From: Collinsella aerofaciens
GTDB taxonomy: Bacteria; Actinomycetota; Coriobacteriia; Coriobacteriales; Coriobacteriaceae
Direction of reading: 5' to 3'
NCBI GenBank assembly: GCA_905213725.1
Contig: CAJMJM010000074.1
Span: 1-9,268, forward strand
Length of the DNA: 9,268 nt
How positions within the stretch are numbered: position 1 is the first letter of the stretch; each line of letters begins with the position of its first letter. The notes under the pieces are model-generated. The model saw only the letters and a program-made list of their open reading frames with translations. It ran no database searches and was not told where the DNA came from. The translations under genes and the position numbers were made by a program. This document shows, in pieces, positions 1 through 6,401 of this stretch.

Positions 1-364
1 CGACCTCGAGCTTGTCGAGCGCCTTTGACAAGCGGGCATCCTCGACCGGTTTGACGATGTAATCGACAGCATCGAGGTTATAGGCATCAGCCGCATACTC
101 GGCAAATGCCGTCACAAACACCACGACCGGCGGCGTCTTTAGGTTCTGCAGCGTCTCGTCAAGCTCAATTCCCGAGCGACCGTGCATGGTAATGTCTAAA
201 AACAGCACGTCGGGCTTGTTCGACAGAATCGACTCCACGGCTTCGGTGACATTGCCCGCCTCGGCAATCTGACCAACACGCGTATCCTTTTCCAACAGAT
301 AGCGTAGCTCAGCTCTAATGGGAGGCTCGTCATCAACCACCAAGATGTTCCAGCCTTCGGACAT
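1..364 (-). CDS. LytTR-type response regulator, receiver domain (3' end outside window)
   Basis: This is the N-terminal 121 residues of a response regulator, cut by the left edge of the window. It is a CheY-like receiver: the acidic pair is D11-D12, the phospho-acceptor aspartate is D57 in the strand VLFLD, the conserved Thr is T85 and the Lys-Pro pair is K105-P106. The stretch YAADAYNLDAVDYIVKP (residues 90-106) is typical of the LytR/AlgR branch, whose members carry a C-terminal LytTR DNA-binding domain. That domain is expected beyond the edge but is not seen. The ATG at 364 has an AGAGGGGAA ribosome binding site just upstream. The gene lies 38 bp after the kinase gene stop on the same strand, so the kinase at 403-1788 is almost certainly its partner. 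The target genes cannot be told from this window. Confidence 0.92.
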   Translation of the reverse strand, partial: MSEGWNILVVDDEPPIRAELRYLLEKDTRVGQIAEAGNVTEAVESILSNKPDVLFLDITMHGRSGIELDETLQNLKTPPVVVFVTAFAEYAADAYNLDAVDYIVKPVEDARLSKALDKLEV

Positions 365-402
365 ATGCGCTTCCCCTCTTTTTCTCTCAATCCAACCGCG
401 TG

Positions 403-1788
403 CTACACCGTTAGCGGCGCCGGCTCATGCGGCTCGCCGTTCAACTCAACGATGACCTGTGTTCCCACGCCCTCCTGGGACTTCACGCGCATGCCAGAAT
501 CTTCTCCGTAAAAGAAATGGATGCGCTGAAGCACGTTGAAGAGCGCCAGGCCGCAACCTCGCTTGATGGAGCCGTCGGCGGTAATGCTCTCGGGCTCCTC
601 TCGGCGATGCTGCTCAAACAGATGCGCGCAGACTTCTTCGCTCATCCCGATGCCGTCGTCTTCGACGATGATCTCCAAGCCGTCATCGGTCTCGAAAGCC
701 CTAACACGAATAGAAAGCGGCTCGGTCTCGCGCTGTGCGTGCTTGATGCAGTTTTCGAGCAGCGGCTGCAAGATAAACGGCGGCACCAGGCTGTCGCGCA
801 CCTCAAAGTCGATGTCGACCGAAACGCGCAGACGGCCGTCGCCATACCGGGCCTGCATAAGATTGATATAACGAGTGCCCTGTTCCACCTCGTGCTCGAG
901 CGTGGTGAGCGTATCGGAGTCAGAAAGCGTCTGACGATAGTAGTTGGAAAAGTCGATCAGCAGCGACCTGGCCTTGTCCGGCTCGGTACGCACGAGCGAC
1001 ACGATGGTGCTGATGGTGTTAAACAGAAAATGAGGATCGACCTGCGACTGCAGGGCGCGAAGCTCAACGCGGGCCGTGAGCTCGTCCTGGCGCTCGAGCT
1101 CAAAGCTAGCGAGCTGCGTGGAAATTAGATCGGCAAAGCCCGAGGCAAGGGCCGTCTGGCGCATATCGATGCTGCTCAGGCGGGGGTAATACAGCTCGAG
1201 TGTGCCCACGCAATGCCCGCGCACGGTAAGCGGCGCGACAATGCCGGCGCGCAGGCGGGGAAAATAGCCGCCCGTCTCATTGGAGGCGTCACGCGAAAAC
1301 ACGCTCTGCTCGCCCGTCTCAATCACGTTGAGCGTGGTCTTGAGCACCACCGGGGTGCCGGCAGGGCACTTTGCCGAGTCCTCGCCCCAGCTTGCCAGCA
1401 CCTGCTTGCCGTCGGTAAAGCAAATGGCAGAGGCGATAGTTTCGGACAGGATGATCTTAGAGGCGCCTAGGGCAGCTTCGGGCGTAAGGCCGCGCGACGT
1501 GTAGGCGAATATTTTTGAAGCGATGGCGAGCGTGCGGTCGGTTGCGCTCGATGTGAGGTCGTCGGGAACGACAAAGACGTACGAGAAGAAGAAGCACAGC
1601 ATGACCAAGCCGGCAATGACGACAACGGCCGGAACGGGATTGGGATTATCGGTTAGATCCCAGATGAGCAGCAGGATAAGCAGCGGAACGACAATACCGA
1701 GCAAGATGGCTTGAACCACATGCTGAGCGGTACGAAAGACCTTGGTAGAGTTGTAGCTCTTGCCCAGAATCAGCCTATTGAGATCCAC
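403..1788 (-). CDS. LytS/YehU-type sensor histidine kinase with GAF domain
   Basis: A 461-residue membrane sensor kinase that would phosphorylate the regulator encoded next to it. Two hydrophobic segments (about residues 22-44 and 53-75) anchor the N-terminus. A GAF-like sensory region follows (about 85-235), then a short helical linker. The His_kinase (LytS-type) domain has the phospho-acceptor H253 in the motif DPHFLFN, followed by an HATPase_c domain with N346 (LLENCIKH), the DDGIGM box at 377-382 and a GCGLAL glycine box at 411-416. Classical LytS has a 5-6 segment membrane domain, so this is a shortened-membrane variant. The start is chosen as GTG at 1788, which sits six bases after AAGGAG. 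The in-frame ATG at 1794 directly abuts that site, and the more upstream ATG at 1857 would force translation through a terminator hairpin. The signal it senses is unknown. Confidence 0.9.
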   Translation of the reverse strand: MDLNRLILGKSYNSTKVFRTAQHVVQAILLGIVVPLLILLLIWDLTDNPNPVPAVVVIAGLVMLCFFFSYVFVVPDDLTSSATDRTLAIASKIFAYTSRGLTPEAALGASKIILSETIASAICFTDGKQVLASWGEDSAKCPAGTPVVLKTTLNVIETGEQSVFSRDASNETGGYFPRLRAGIVAPLTVRGHCVGTLELYYPRLSSIDMRQTALASGFADLISTQLASFELERQDELTARVELRALQSQVDPHFLFNTISTIVSLVRTEPDKARSLLIDFSNYYRQTLSDSDTLTTLEHEVEQGTRYINLMQARYGDGRLRVSVDIDFEVRDSLVPPFILQPLLENCIKHAQRETEPLSIRVRAFETDDGLEIIVEDDGIGMSEEVCAHLFEQHRREEPESITADGSIKRGCGLALFNVLQRIHFFYGEDSGMRVKSQEGVGTQVIVELNGEPHEPAPLTV

Positions 1789-1820
1789 CGTCATCTCCTT
1801 CTTACCGACGCACCCCATAG

Positions 1821-1848
1821 CAATAAAGAGGGCCGCAAGCGACCCTCT
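1821..1848 (-). terminator. Rho-independent terminator after the amidohydrolase gene
   Basis: Read on the minus strand, a 9-bp stem (arms 1840-1848 and 1827-1835, one G-U pair) closes a four-base loop (1836-1839). It is followed by the T-rich run TTTATTG. It lies about 60 bp past the amidohydrolase stop and about 35 bp before the kinase start, so it should end or attenuate the permease/amidohydrolase transcript. The T-run is interrupted, so termination may be partial. The same hairpin read on the plus strand has no T-tract. Confidence 0.65.
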
Positions 1849-1850
1849 CC

Positions 1851-1865
1851 ATTGCATTATGCAAT
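1851..1865. repeat. Short palindrome between amidohydrolase and kinase genes
   Basis: ATTGCAT and ATGCAAT form two 7-bp arms around a single central base. The palindrome lies in the AT-rich gap between the amidohydrolase stop and the terminator. It could be a protein-binding site or a minor hairpin. Nothing else in the sequence assigns it a role. Confidence 0.35.
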
Positions 1866-1906
1866 CAAATACTGTGTTTTACATCAAGCCATCGATGAAC
1901 GGTAGC

Positions 1907-3184
1907 TTAGGCGCTGTACTTGTTTGCCTCGCCGAAGGTGCCGCCCTCGACAATCCAGCCGTCCTTCATGATGACGTCCATGTTGTCGGTGTTGAGCACG
2001 TGGATGTCGGCGGCGACGTCACCGTTGACGACCAGCAGGTCGGCGCACTTGCCGGCCTCGATGGACCCGGTCTCGTCCTCGATGTGGCACATCTTGGCAC
2101 CGTTGAGGGTGGCACAGGTGATGGTCTCGACCGGGGTGAAGCCGATCTTGTCGACGAACTCGTACATCTCCTCGATGGAGCAGATGCCGTACGGGGTGAC
2201 GAAGGAGAAGGAATCGGAGCCGATCGTCATGACGACGCCGCGCTTCTTGGCCTCGCGCAGGCAGTCGTAGTTGCGCTGCAGCTCCTTCTCGACCAGGGTG
2301 CCCTCGTACTTGTCGTGCAGCTCGGGGACGTAGACGGGCGGATAGGTGGCGTACCAGGTGGGCAGGAAGGCGATCGTCGGGGTGAAGAAGGTGCCCTGCT
2401 CGGCCATGAGGTCCATGGTGCGCTCATCGATATCGAAGCCGTGGTTCAGCTGCTCGCAGCCAAAGCGGACGGAATCGTAGGCAGCGGCGTGGTTGTTGTA
2501 GCAGTGGCTCCACACGGGGATGCCGACCATCTTGGCCTCTTCGACCACAGCCTGAATCTCCTCGGAGCAGTAGTGCTGGTCGCGGCCGGAGTCCCAGCGC
2601 CAGATGCCGCCACCGGTAGCCCAGATCTTGATGGCATCGGGGTTCTCGCGCAGGCGACGACGGACGGCCTTGCGCAGATCCCAAGGACCGTCGACCTGAT
2701 CGCCCCAGGGGTGCGATTCCTTGTTGAGCTCCTGGCTGCAGTGGTGGGAGTCGCCGTGGCCGGCAACGCGGCAGAAGCCAAGGCCGGTGGCCAGAACGCG
2801 CGGGCCCTTGAAGACGCCCTTGTCGATGCAGTCACGGATCTGGATACCAAAGCGGCCGTTCTCGCAGACGGGTGTGTGGCCGTGGGTGAGGCAGTCGTAG
2901 GCCTGCTTGACGGCGACGGCCTGCTTCTCGAGAAGCGGCTGCATGACCCAGTCGGTGTCATCGTCGGTCAAGTTGCCCGAGAAGTGCAGGTGGGTGTCGA
3001 TCAGGCCGGGAAGGACGGTCTTGCCGGCGGCGTCGATGACCTCAACGCCCTCGGGAAGGTCCTGCATGGCGCCGGCGTACTCGATCTTGCCGTTGTCGTC
3101 GACGAGAACGAGGGAGTTCTCGACCGGCTCGGCACCGGTACCGTCGATGAGCTTGCCGCCAACGATTGCATACTTAGTGGACAT
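1907..3184 (-). CDS. Metal-dependent amidohydrolase (imidazolonepropionase / Xaa-Pro dipeptidase-like)
   Basis: A 425-residue cytoplasmic hydrolase of the amidohydrolase superfamily, a full-length TIM barrel with the usual flanking beta-sandwich made from both termini. Metal-binding and catalytic positions are visible: HxH at H65/H67 (LPGLIDTHLHFSG), a probable carbamylated lysine K186 (DAIKIWATGGG), H227 (WSHCYNN), H248 (LNHGFD) and catalytic D324 (TIGSDSF). A GHGD motif at 142-145 matches the COG1228-like subgroup that includes imidazolonepropionase-related proteins and Xaa-Pro or Xaa-Arg/Lys peptidases. No signal peptide is seen. The ATG is preceded by AAGGAGG with four-base spacing. It lies 131 bp downstream of an amino-acid permease gene on the same strand, so a cytoplasmic role in hydrolysing an imported amino-acid derivative or dipeptide is inferred. 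The substrate cannot be fixed from sequence; the family assignment is firm. Confidence 0.88.
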   Translation of the reverse strand: MSTKYAIVGGKLIDGTGAEPVENSLVLVDDNGKIEYAGAMQDLPEGVEVIDAAGKTVLPGLIDTHLHFSGNLTDDDTDWVMQPLLEKQAVAVKQAYDCLTHGHTPVCENGRFGIQIRDCIDKGVFKGPRVLATGLGFCRVAGHGDSHHCSQELNKESHPWGDQVDGPWDLRKAVRRRLRENPDAIKIWATGGGIWRWDSGRDQHYCSEEIQAVVEEAKMVGIPVWSHCYNNHAAAYDSVRFGCEQLNHGFDIDERTMDLMAEQGTFFTPTIAFLPTWYATYPPVYVPELHDKYEGTLVEKELQRNYDCLREAKKRGVVMTIGSDSFSFVTPYGICSIEEMYEFVDKIGFTPVETITCATLNGAKMCHIEDETGSIEAGKCADLLVVNGDVAADIHVLNTDNMDVIMKDGWIVEGGTFGEANKYSA

Positions 3185-3194
3185 GGTTCCTCCT

Positions 3195-3206
3195 TATGGA
3201 TCCATA
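3195..3206. repeat. 12-bp perfect palindrome abutting the amidohydrolase RBS
   Basis: TATGGATCCATA is a perfect 12-bp palindrome. On the minus strand it runs directly into the AGGAGG ribosome binding site of the amidohydrolase gene. It may be an operator, or a small hairpin that affects ribosome access. No regulator can be assigned from the sequence. Confidence 0.4.
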
Positions 3207-3214
3207 TAGTGGGC

Positions 3215-3292
3215 GAGGCCGTGTTGGGTTAAGGCCTCACAAAGCTACCCAAGTGGCGCCGGGTTCGGCGCGCGGAAGAGAGGGTCCCGCGC
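3215..3292 (-). promoter_or_regulatory. Hairpin-rich leader between permease and amidohydrolase genes
   Basis: Three inverted repeats occupy most of the 131-bp gap. GAGGCC/GGCCTC lies at 3215-3220 and 3233-3238 with a 12-base loop. GCGCCG/CGGCGC lies at 3256-3261 and 3266-3271 with a four-base loop. GCGCGG/CCGCGC lies at 3270-3275 and 3287-3292. The last two share bases 3270-3271, so they cannot both form fully. None has a T-tract on the minus strand, so none is a clear terminator. They could stabilise mRNA ends, set the relative expression of the two genes, or act as an attenuator. Confidence 0.35.
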
Positions 3293-3315
3293 ACCTGATC
3301 CGCCCCGGCTCGGCG

Positions 3316-4767
3316 TTACTTTTTGCGGGAATTGGTGAAAGCCATGAGGGCCAGGCCAATAGCCAACCAGCCGATCACGATGCTCCACTCCACCATGTTG
3401 AGGGAGGCGGGAGAGAACGGAATCACAAGCAGGCCGATGATGATGGCGCAGGCAGCGATAGCGAGGGAGATGCCAAACTTGCCACCGGGCACCTCGTAGG
3501 GACGAGGCAGGTCGGGCTCGGTGAAGCGCATGCGCAGGCAGGCGAGGGCGACCATGCCGCAGGAGAAGATGAAGGCGAGAGCCGACACGTTGGTCAGAGG
3601 GATAAGCATGTTCTTGCCCAGGAACGGACCGACGACGGTGATGACGCCCAGAACAACGCAGGCGAGCTTGGGAGCGCCGGACTTGGGGTCGACCTCGGCG
3701 AACTTCTCGGGCAGCTGGCCCTTGCGGCCCATGGCGAGCATGATGCGGCTCGTTGCGCCGTAGAAGGAGTTCATCGGGCCCATGGGTCCAAGCGTGGCGA
3801 TGACGAGCATGGCCAGGTACAGGAGCATGTTGATGCCCTTGAGACAGGCAAGCGCGGGAACCGGGCTCTTAACAAACTCATGCCAGTCGAGAATGGTACC
3901 GAACGAGTAGATGCAGACCATGTAGAAACCGCCGGCGGCCAGCAGGGCCAGGGAGATGATCTTGCCGAACTTGTTCCAGTTGAGGCCCTCGGCTGCTTCC
4001 TCAGCCTGCTGAGGAATGGTGTCGAAGCCGGCGTAGAAGAACGGGGTCAGAACCAGGACCGACACGATGCCGGCAAACAGGCTGGTGCTCTCGGTAGCGG
4101 CCTTGCCGCCGCCAGCGCCGGTGACCTGGGAGAACACGGGCATGGCGTTGTCCGGCGAGCCGGTGAACAGCGAGACGCCCATGGCGAGCAGCATGCCGCA
4201 GAGCAGGGCCTTGGTCAGGAAGGCCTGGAGCTTGGCGGCCGAGCTGGCGCCGCGGAAGTTGAGGAAGATGACGTAGACTGCAAAGCCGAGCGCGATCAGC
4301 GTCGGGAACAGGTAGACGTCGGCCCCCAGGATGGTGTAGAGCTTGACGGCGCGCAGCCACTCAAGACCGGGTAGGCTGCCGAACATCTCGGACACGAGGG
4401 TCGAAATGGCGATGGCCTCCCACGGGCACAGGATGCCGTTGCCCAGGGCCAAAAGCCATCCGGTGATGTAGCTCAGCGTACGGCCAAAGCTACGATCGAC
4501 ATACTCGACGATGCCGCCCGAGATGGGGATAGCAGCCGTGAGCTCACCGAAAACAGCTCCGACGGGCACGAGGAAGATTGCACCCAAGAGGAATGCAATC
4601 ATAGCGGGAACGGGACCGCCGCCCACGACCATCCAGTCGCCGACCTGCAGAACCCAACCGGTACCGATGATGGCACCGAAACCGATGGTGAAGAAGTTCC
4701 AGAGCGAAAGCGTTTTCTTCATGCCGCCGTTATCCTCGACTGCAACTTCTGCGTTCTTGTCCGCCAT
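3316..4767 (-). CDS. APC-family amino acid permease
   Basis: A 483-residue polytopic membrane transporter with about 12 hydrophobic segments. It has the family's normal length and organisation. After a short charged cytoplasmic N-terminus, TM1 carries the substrate-binding glycine motif GFGAIIGTG (residues 29-37). The TM6 region has FFYAGFDTIPQQAEE (243-257), which is typical of the APC superfamily. It should import an amino acid or amine across the cytoplasmic membrane, by proton symport or exchange. The substrate is not predictable. The ATG at 4767 follows an AAGGAGGGG ribosome binding site; the upstream in-frame ATG at 4806 has no comparable site. The amidohydrolase gene follows on the same strand, so the two probably work together. 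The upstream region to 5127 is long and hairpin-rich. Confidence 0.9.
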   Translation of the reverse strand: MADKNAEVAVEDNGGMKKTLSLWNFFTIGFGAIIGTGWVLQVGDWMVVGGGPVPAMIAFLLGAIFLVPVGAVFGELTAAIPISGGIVEYVDRSFGRTLSYITGWLLALGNGILCPWEAIAISTLVSEMFGSLPGLEWLRAVKLYTILGADVYLFPTLIALGFAVYVIFLNFRGASSAAKLQAFLTKALLCGMLLAMGVSLFTGSPDNAMPVFSQVTGAGGGKAATESTSLFAGIVSVLVLTPFFYAGFDTIPQQAEEAAEGLNWNKFGKIISLALLAAGGFYMVCIYSFGTILDWHEFVKSPVPALACLKGINMLLYLAMLVIATLGPMGPMNSFYGATSRIMLAMGRKGQLPEKFAEVDPKSGAPKLACVVLGVITVVGPFLGKNMLIPLTNVSALAFIFSCGMVALACLRMRFTEPDLPRPYEVPGGKFGISLAIAACAIIIGLLVIPFSPASLNMVEWSIVIGWLAIGLALMAFTNSRKK

Positions 4768-5127
4768 TGTTCCCCTCCTTTCCTTTTTGACGCCCCTTGA
4801 CGTCACCCCTTGCGCGGTCTGTTTTGCCGCGCTCTTTTATTTCGTGGCTTTAAGATACGGCCTTGGCGCAGCAGCTCCGCTTGTAGCTCGACCGAAGGCA
4901 GAACTGCAAAACGAGCGGCGCCGTTTTTGGGACGAACGGCACGGTTTGCCGTTCATTGTTGCCGCCCGTCCGACGGGCGTACGCTCATCGGACGCATATA
5001 GAGTTGTTTTTGAGGCCGTGTGTTTTGCGCCTTTCGTACCGTTTACCGAGCTTTTGACGCGCAGACCCATTTGTTGCACATCTTTTTTGTAGGATGGACA
5101 GGTTATACATGAGACAAGGCGGTACGA
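4768..5127. promoter_or_regulatory. 360-bp divergent intergenic region with several hairpins
   Basis: No credible gene is seen here. It must hold the promoters of the permease (minus) and of the C39-like gene (plus). Visible structure: GAACGGCA/TGCCGTTC (4934-4941 and 4947-4954, five-base loop), and immediately after it CGCCCGT/ACGGGCG (4963-4969 and 4973-4979, three-base loop). A third hairpin with a T-rich plus-strand tail is at 4812-4842. A TATACAT at 5104-5110 is a possible -10 for the plus-strand gene, but no convincing -35 sits at the right spacing. I looked for a T-box antiterminator motif on the minus strand and did not see one. Confidence 0.5.
4812..4842 (+). terminator. Terminator-like hairpin facing the permease gene
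   Basis: GCGCGG (4812-4817) pairs with CCGCGC (4827-4832) across a nine-base loop and is followed on the plus strand by TCTTTTATTT (4833-4842). The shape is that of an intrinsic terminator for plus-strand transcription, yet no plus-strand gene ends here. Read on the minus strand, it lies in the permease leader about 45 bp before its start and has no T-tract. It could stop antisense transcription into the permease. Confidence 0.35.
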
Positions 5128-6162
5128 ATGGCATACGGATACAACGACGGTGATCAACGGCGACAAAGCGTTCGCCTTGCTGGCCGTACCACGCCGACGC
5201 CCAGAAGTGCCACGAACAGCAATCCGCAACGTCCTCAAGAGCAACCCAGGCCTTCGTCTCGGCAGCAGGCAAGCAGAACGCGGCAGAGTGGCCGTCTGAG
5301 CACGGGCACAAGCGCGCAGCAAGATGGCCGCTTGGGTGCGCGCACTCGACAGCGTCAGGCCGAGGTTCCGCAACTGCGCCGCAACGGCGCACGTCAGCCC
5401 GGCATCCATATCAACCGCTTCTTTTCGCATCCCCAAGGCGGACGCGACGGCAAGCCCTACCGCTCGGCATCGCACGCGAATGCCCCCGCCCTGCCGGCTC
5501 GTCGACTTCGCCTCGCACTGTGCTCTATCCTTACCTGTCTGGTCTTTGTGCTTATGAGCTCCTGTATGTCCCACGGTTCGGCCGGTCTCGAGCCCACCGC
5601 CGAGGACAAGCTGCTCAAGGCCCCCGTCGCACCCGGTTATTCTTTCGCCTTTTCGACCCCGCGCTCGCAATGGCAAGCCGGCACGATGCCCCATATCTAT
5701 CAGATCGACCCTGCGTGGTCGGAGCTGCCTTACGCCGGCGGCACCATCCGCCAAAATGCCTGCGGGCCCACGTGCCTCACCATGGTCTACATCTTTAAGA
5801 CGGGACGCACCAATATGACCCCCGTCGATATGTGCGCGCTTTCCGAGGCGGGCAATTACGCCCCCACCGGTGCAACCGAATGGTCGTTTATGACGAGCGG
5901 CGCATGGCAGTTGGGACTTAACGGAACGGAGCTCCATAACGATCGCGACTCTATGACTCAGGCGCTGCGTTCGGGAGCGCCCGTCATCGCCGCCGTTCGG
6001 CCGGGCACCTTTACCAACGTGGGCCACTACATTGTGCTTTACGGTATTGACGACGCCGACCAGATTGGCGTCTACGACCCCAACTCGGCCAGCCGCAGCG
6101 CCCGCCGTTGGGGCGCCGTAGAGGTCCTCAATGAAGCCGAAGCCATGTGGGCCTACTACTAG
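5128..6162 (+). CDS. Membrane-anchored C39-like cysteine peptidase domain protein
   Basis: A 344-residue protein with three parts. Residues 1-126 are a low-complexity, strongly basic tail rich in Arg, Gln, Ser and Pro, probably disordered and cytoplasmic. Residues 127-147 are one hydrophobic membrane segment preceded by RRLR, consistent with type II (N-in) topology. Residues about 185-344 form a papain-fold C39-like domain (Peptidase_C39_2 type), with Q209 and C212 in the motif QNACGPTCL, H300 in VGHYIVLYG and D317 in YDPN as the expected Gln/Cys/His/Asp set. The domain should act outside the cell on peptides or the cell wall, but no substrate is evident. A cysteine at 146 at the end of the membrane segment gives a poor lipobox, and the long N-terminal tail argues against a lipoprotein. 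The start follows AAGGCGG with a six-base gap. It stands alone, divergent from the permease, with no clear terminator after it. Confidence 0.8.
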   Translation: MAYGYNDGDQRRQSVRLAGRTTPTPRSATNSNPQRPQEQPRPSSRQQASRTRQSGRLSTGTSAQQDGRLGARTRQRQAEVPQLRRNGARQPGIHINRFFSHPQGGRDGKPYRSASHANAPALPARRLRLALCSILTCLVFVLMSSCMSHGSAGLEPTAEDKLLKAPVAPGYSFAFSTPRSQWQAGTMPHIYQIDPAWSELPYAGGTIRQNACGPTCLTMVYIFKTGRTNMTPVDMCALSEAGNYAPTGATEWSFMTSGAWQLGLNGTELHNDRDSMTQALRSGAPVIAAVRPGTFTNVGHYIVLYGIDDADQIGVYDPNSASRSARRWGAVEVLNEAEAMWAYY

Positions 6163-6185
6163 TCATTGGGGATAATCATTGGGGA
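6163..6185. repeat. Duplicated TCATTGGGGA motif after the C39-like gene
   Basis: TCATTGGGGA occurs at 6163-6172 and again at 6176-6185, directly after the stop codon at 6162. The second copy continues into GACAGACTTAAATGA, so TCATT and AATGA form a weak inverted pair around it. This looks like a dispersed intergenic motif rather than part of a gene. I recall similar GGGGACAGACTTA strings as common intergenic repeats in gut bacteria, but could not check that here. Confidence 0.5.
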
Positions 6186-6229
6186 CAGACTTAAATGAGT
6201 AGCCCCAGGCTGCCAGGAACTGCCGACAC

Positions 6230-6400
6230 GGAAAGCGCATCCCATTTTGGAGCTCAATAGCGGGATGCACTTTCCGTTAGCGGCCCGTTTGGGAAACTAC
6301 GTTCCACTTTCCGGCAACATTCCGGGATGCATTTTCCGGTTGAGGCCCTCAAGGGAAACTATGTCCCATGTTGGACGCTCATTCTGGGATGCGCTTTCCG
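6230..6400. repeat. Three tandem 62-bp palindromic repeat units
   Basis: Units start at 6230, 6292 and 6354, exactly 62 bp apart; the third loses similarity after about 6400. All three share GGAAA at the left, a CCA at about position 13, and GGGATGC followed two bases on by TTTCCG at the right. Each unit can therefore fold as a hairpin with GGAAA...TCCC pairing with GGGA...TTTCC around a loop of about 18 bases. Outer arms of the array also match: the 16 bases at 6229-6244 are the perfect reverse complement of 6385-6400. The remaining bases are diverged between units, which points to age or to selection on structure. The units are contiguous, with no spacers. The array abuts the IS110 leader. 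Confidence 0.8.
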
Positions 6401-6401
6401 C

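Noticed and set aside
1789..1857. Kinase start at the upstream ATG (1857)
   Set aside because: It would place the coding start before a terminator hairpin and has no ribosome binding site; the GTG at 1788 follows AAGGAG at normal spacing.
1760..3232. A 490-codon plus-strand open frame across the amidohydrolase gene
   Set aside because: It is complementary to a well-conserved hydrolase with all metal ligands; its Val/Gly/Asp/Leu-rich translation has no recognisable domain.
3196..4374. A 392-codon plus-strand open frame across the permease gene
   Set aside because: It is complementary to a clear 12-segment transporter; its charged Gly/Glu/Gln/Ala-rich translation is the usual reverse image of a membrane protein.
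4768..5127. T-box or other riboswitch upstream of the amino acid permease
   Set aside because: I saw no T-box antiterminator motif on the minus strand and no terminator with a T-tract in that direction before the permease start.
5560..5570. Lipoprotein signal (MSSC) at the end of the membrane segment of the C39-like protein
   Set aside because: The -3 residue is Met instead of Leu/Val/Ile, and the cysteine lies about 146 residues in, behind a long basic tail, so a plain membrane anchor fits better.
4837..6027. A 396-codon minus-strand open frame across the C39-like gene and intergenic region
   Set aside because: The plus-strand frame has the membrane segment and Cys/His/Asp motifs; the reverse frame has no such features.
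6230..6400. CRISPR array
   Set aside because: The units are contiguous with no unique spacers, are only partly conserved, number only three, and no cas genes are present.
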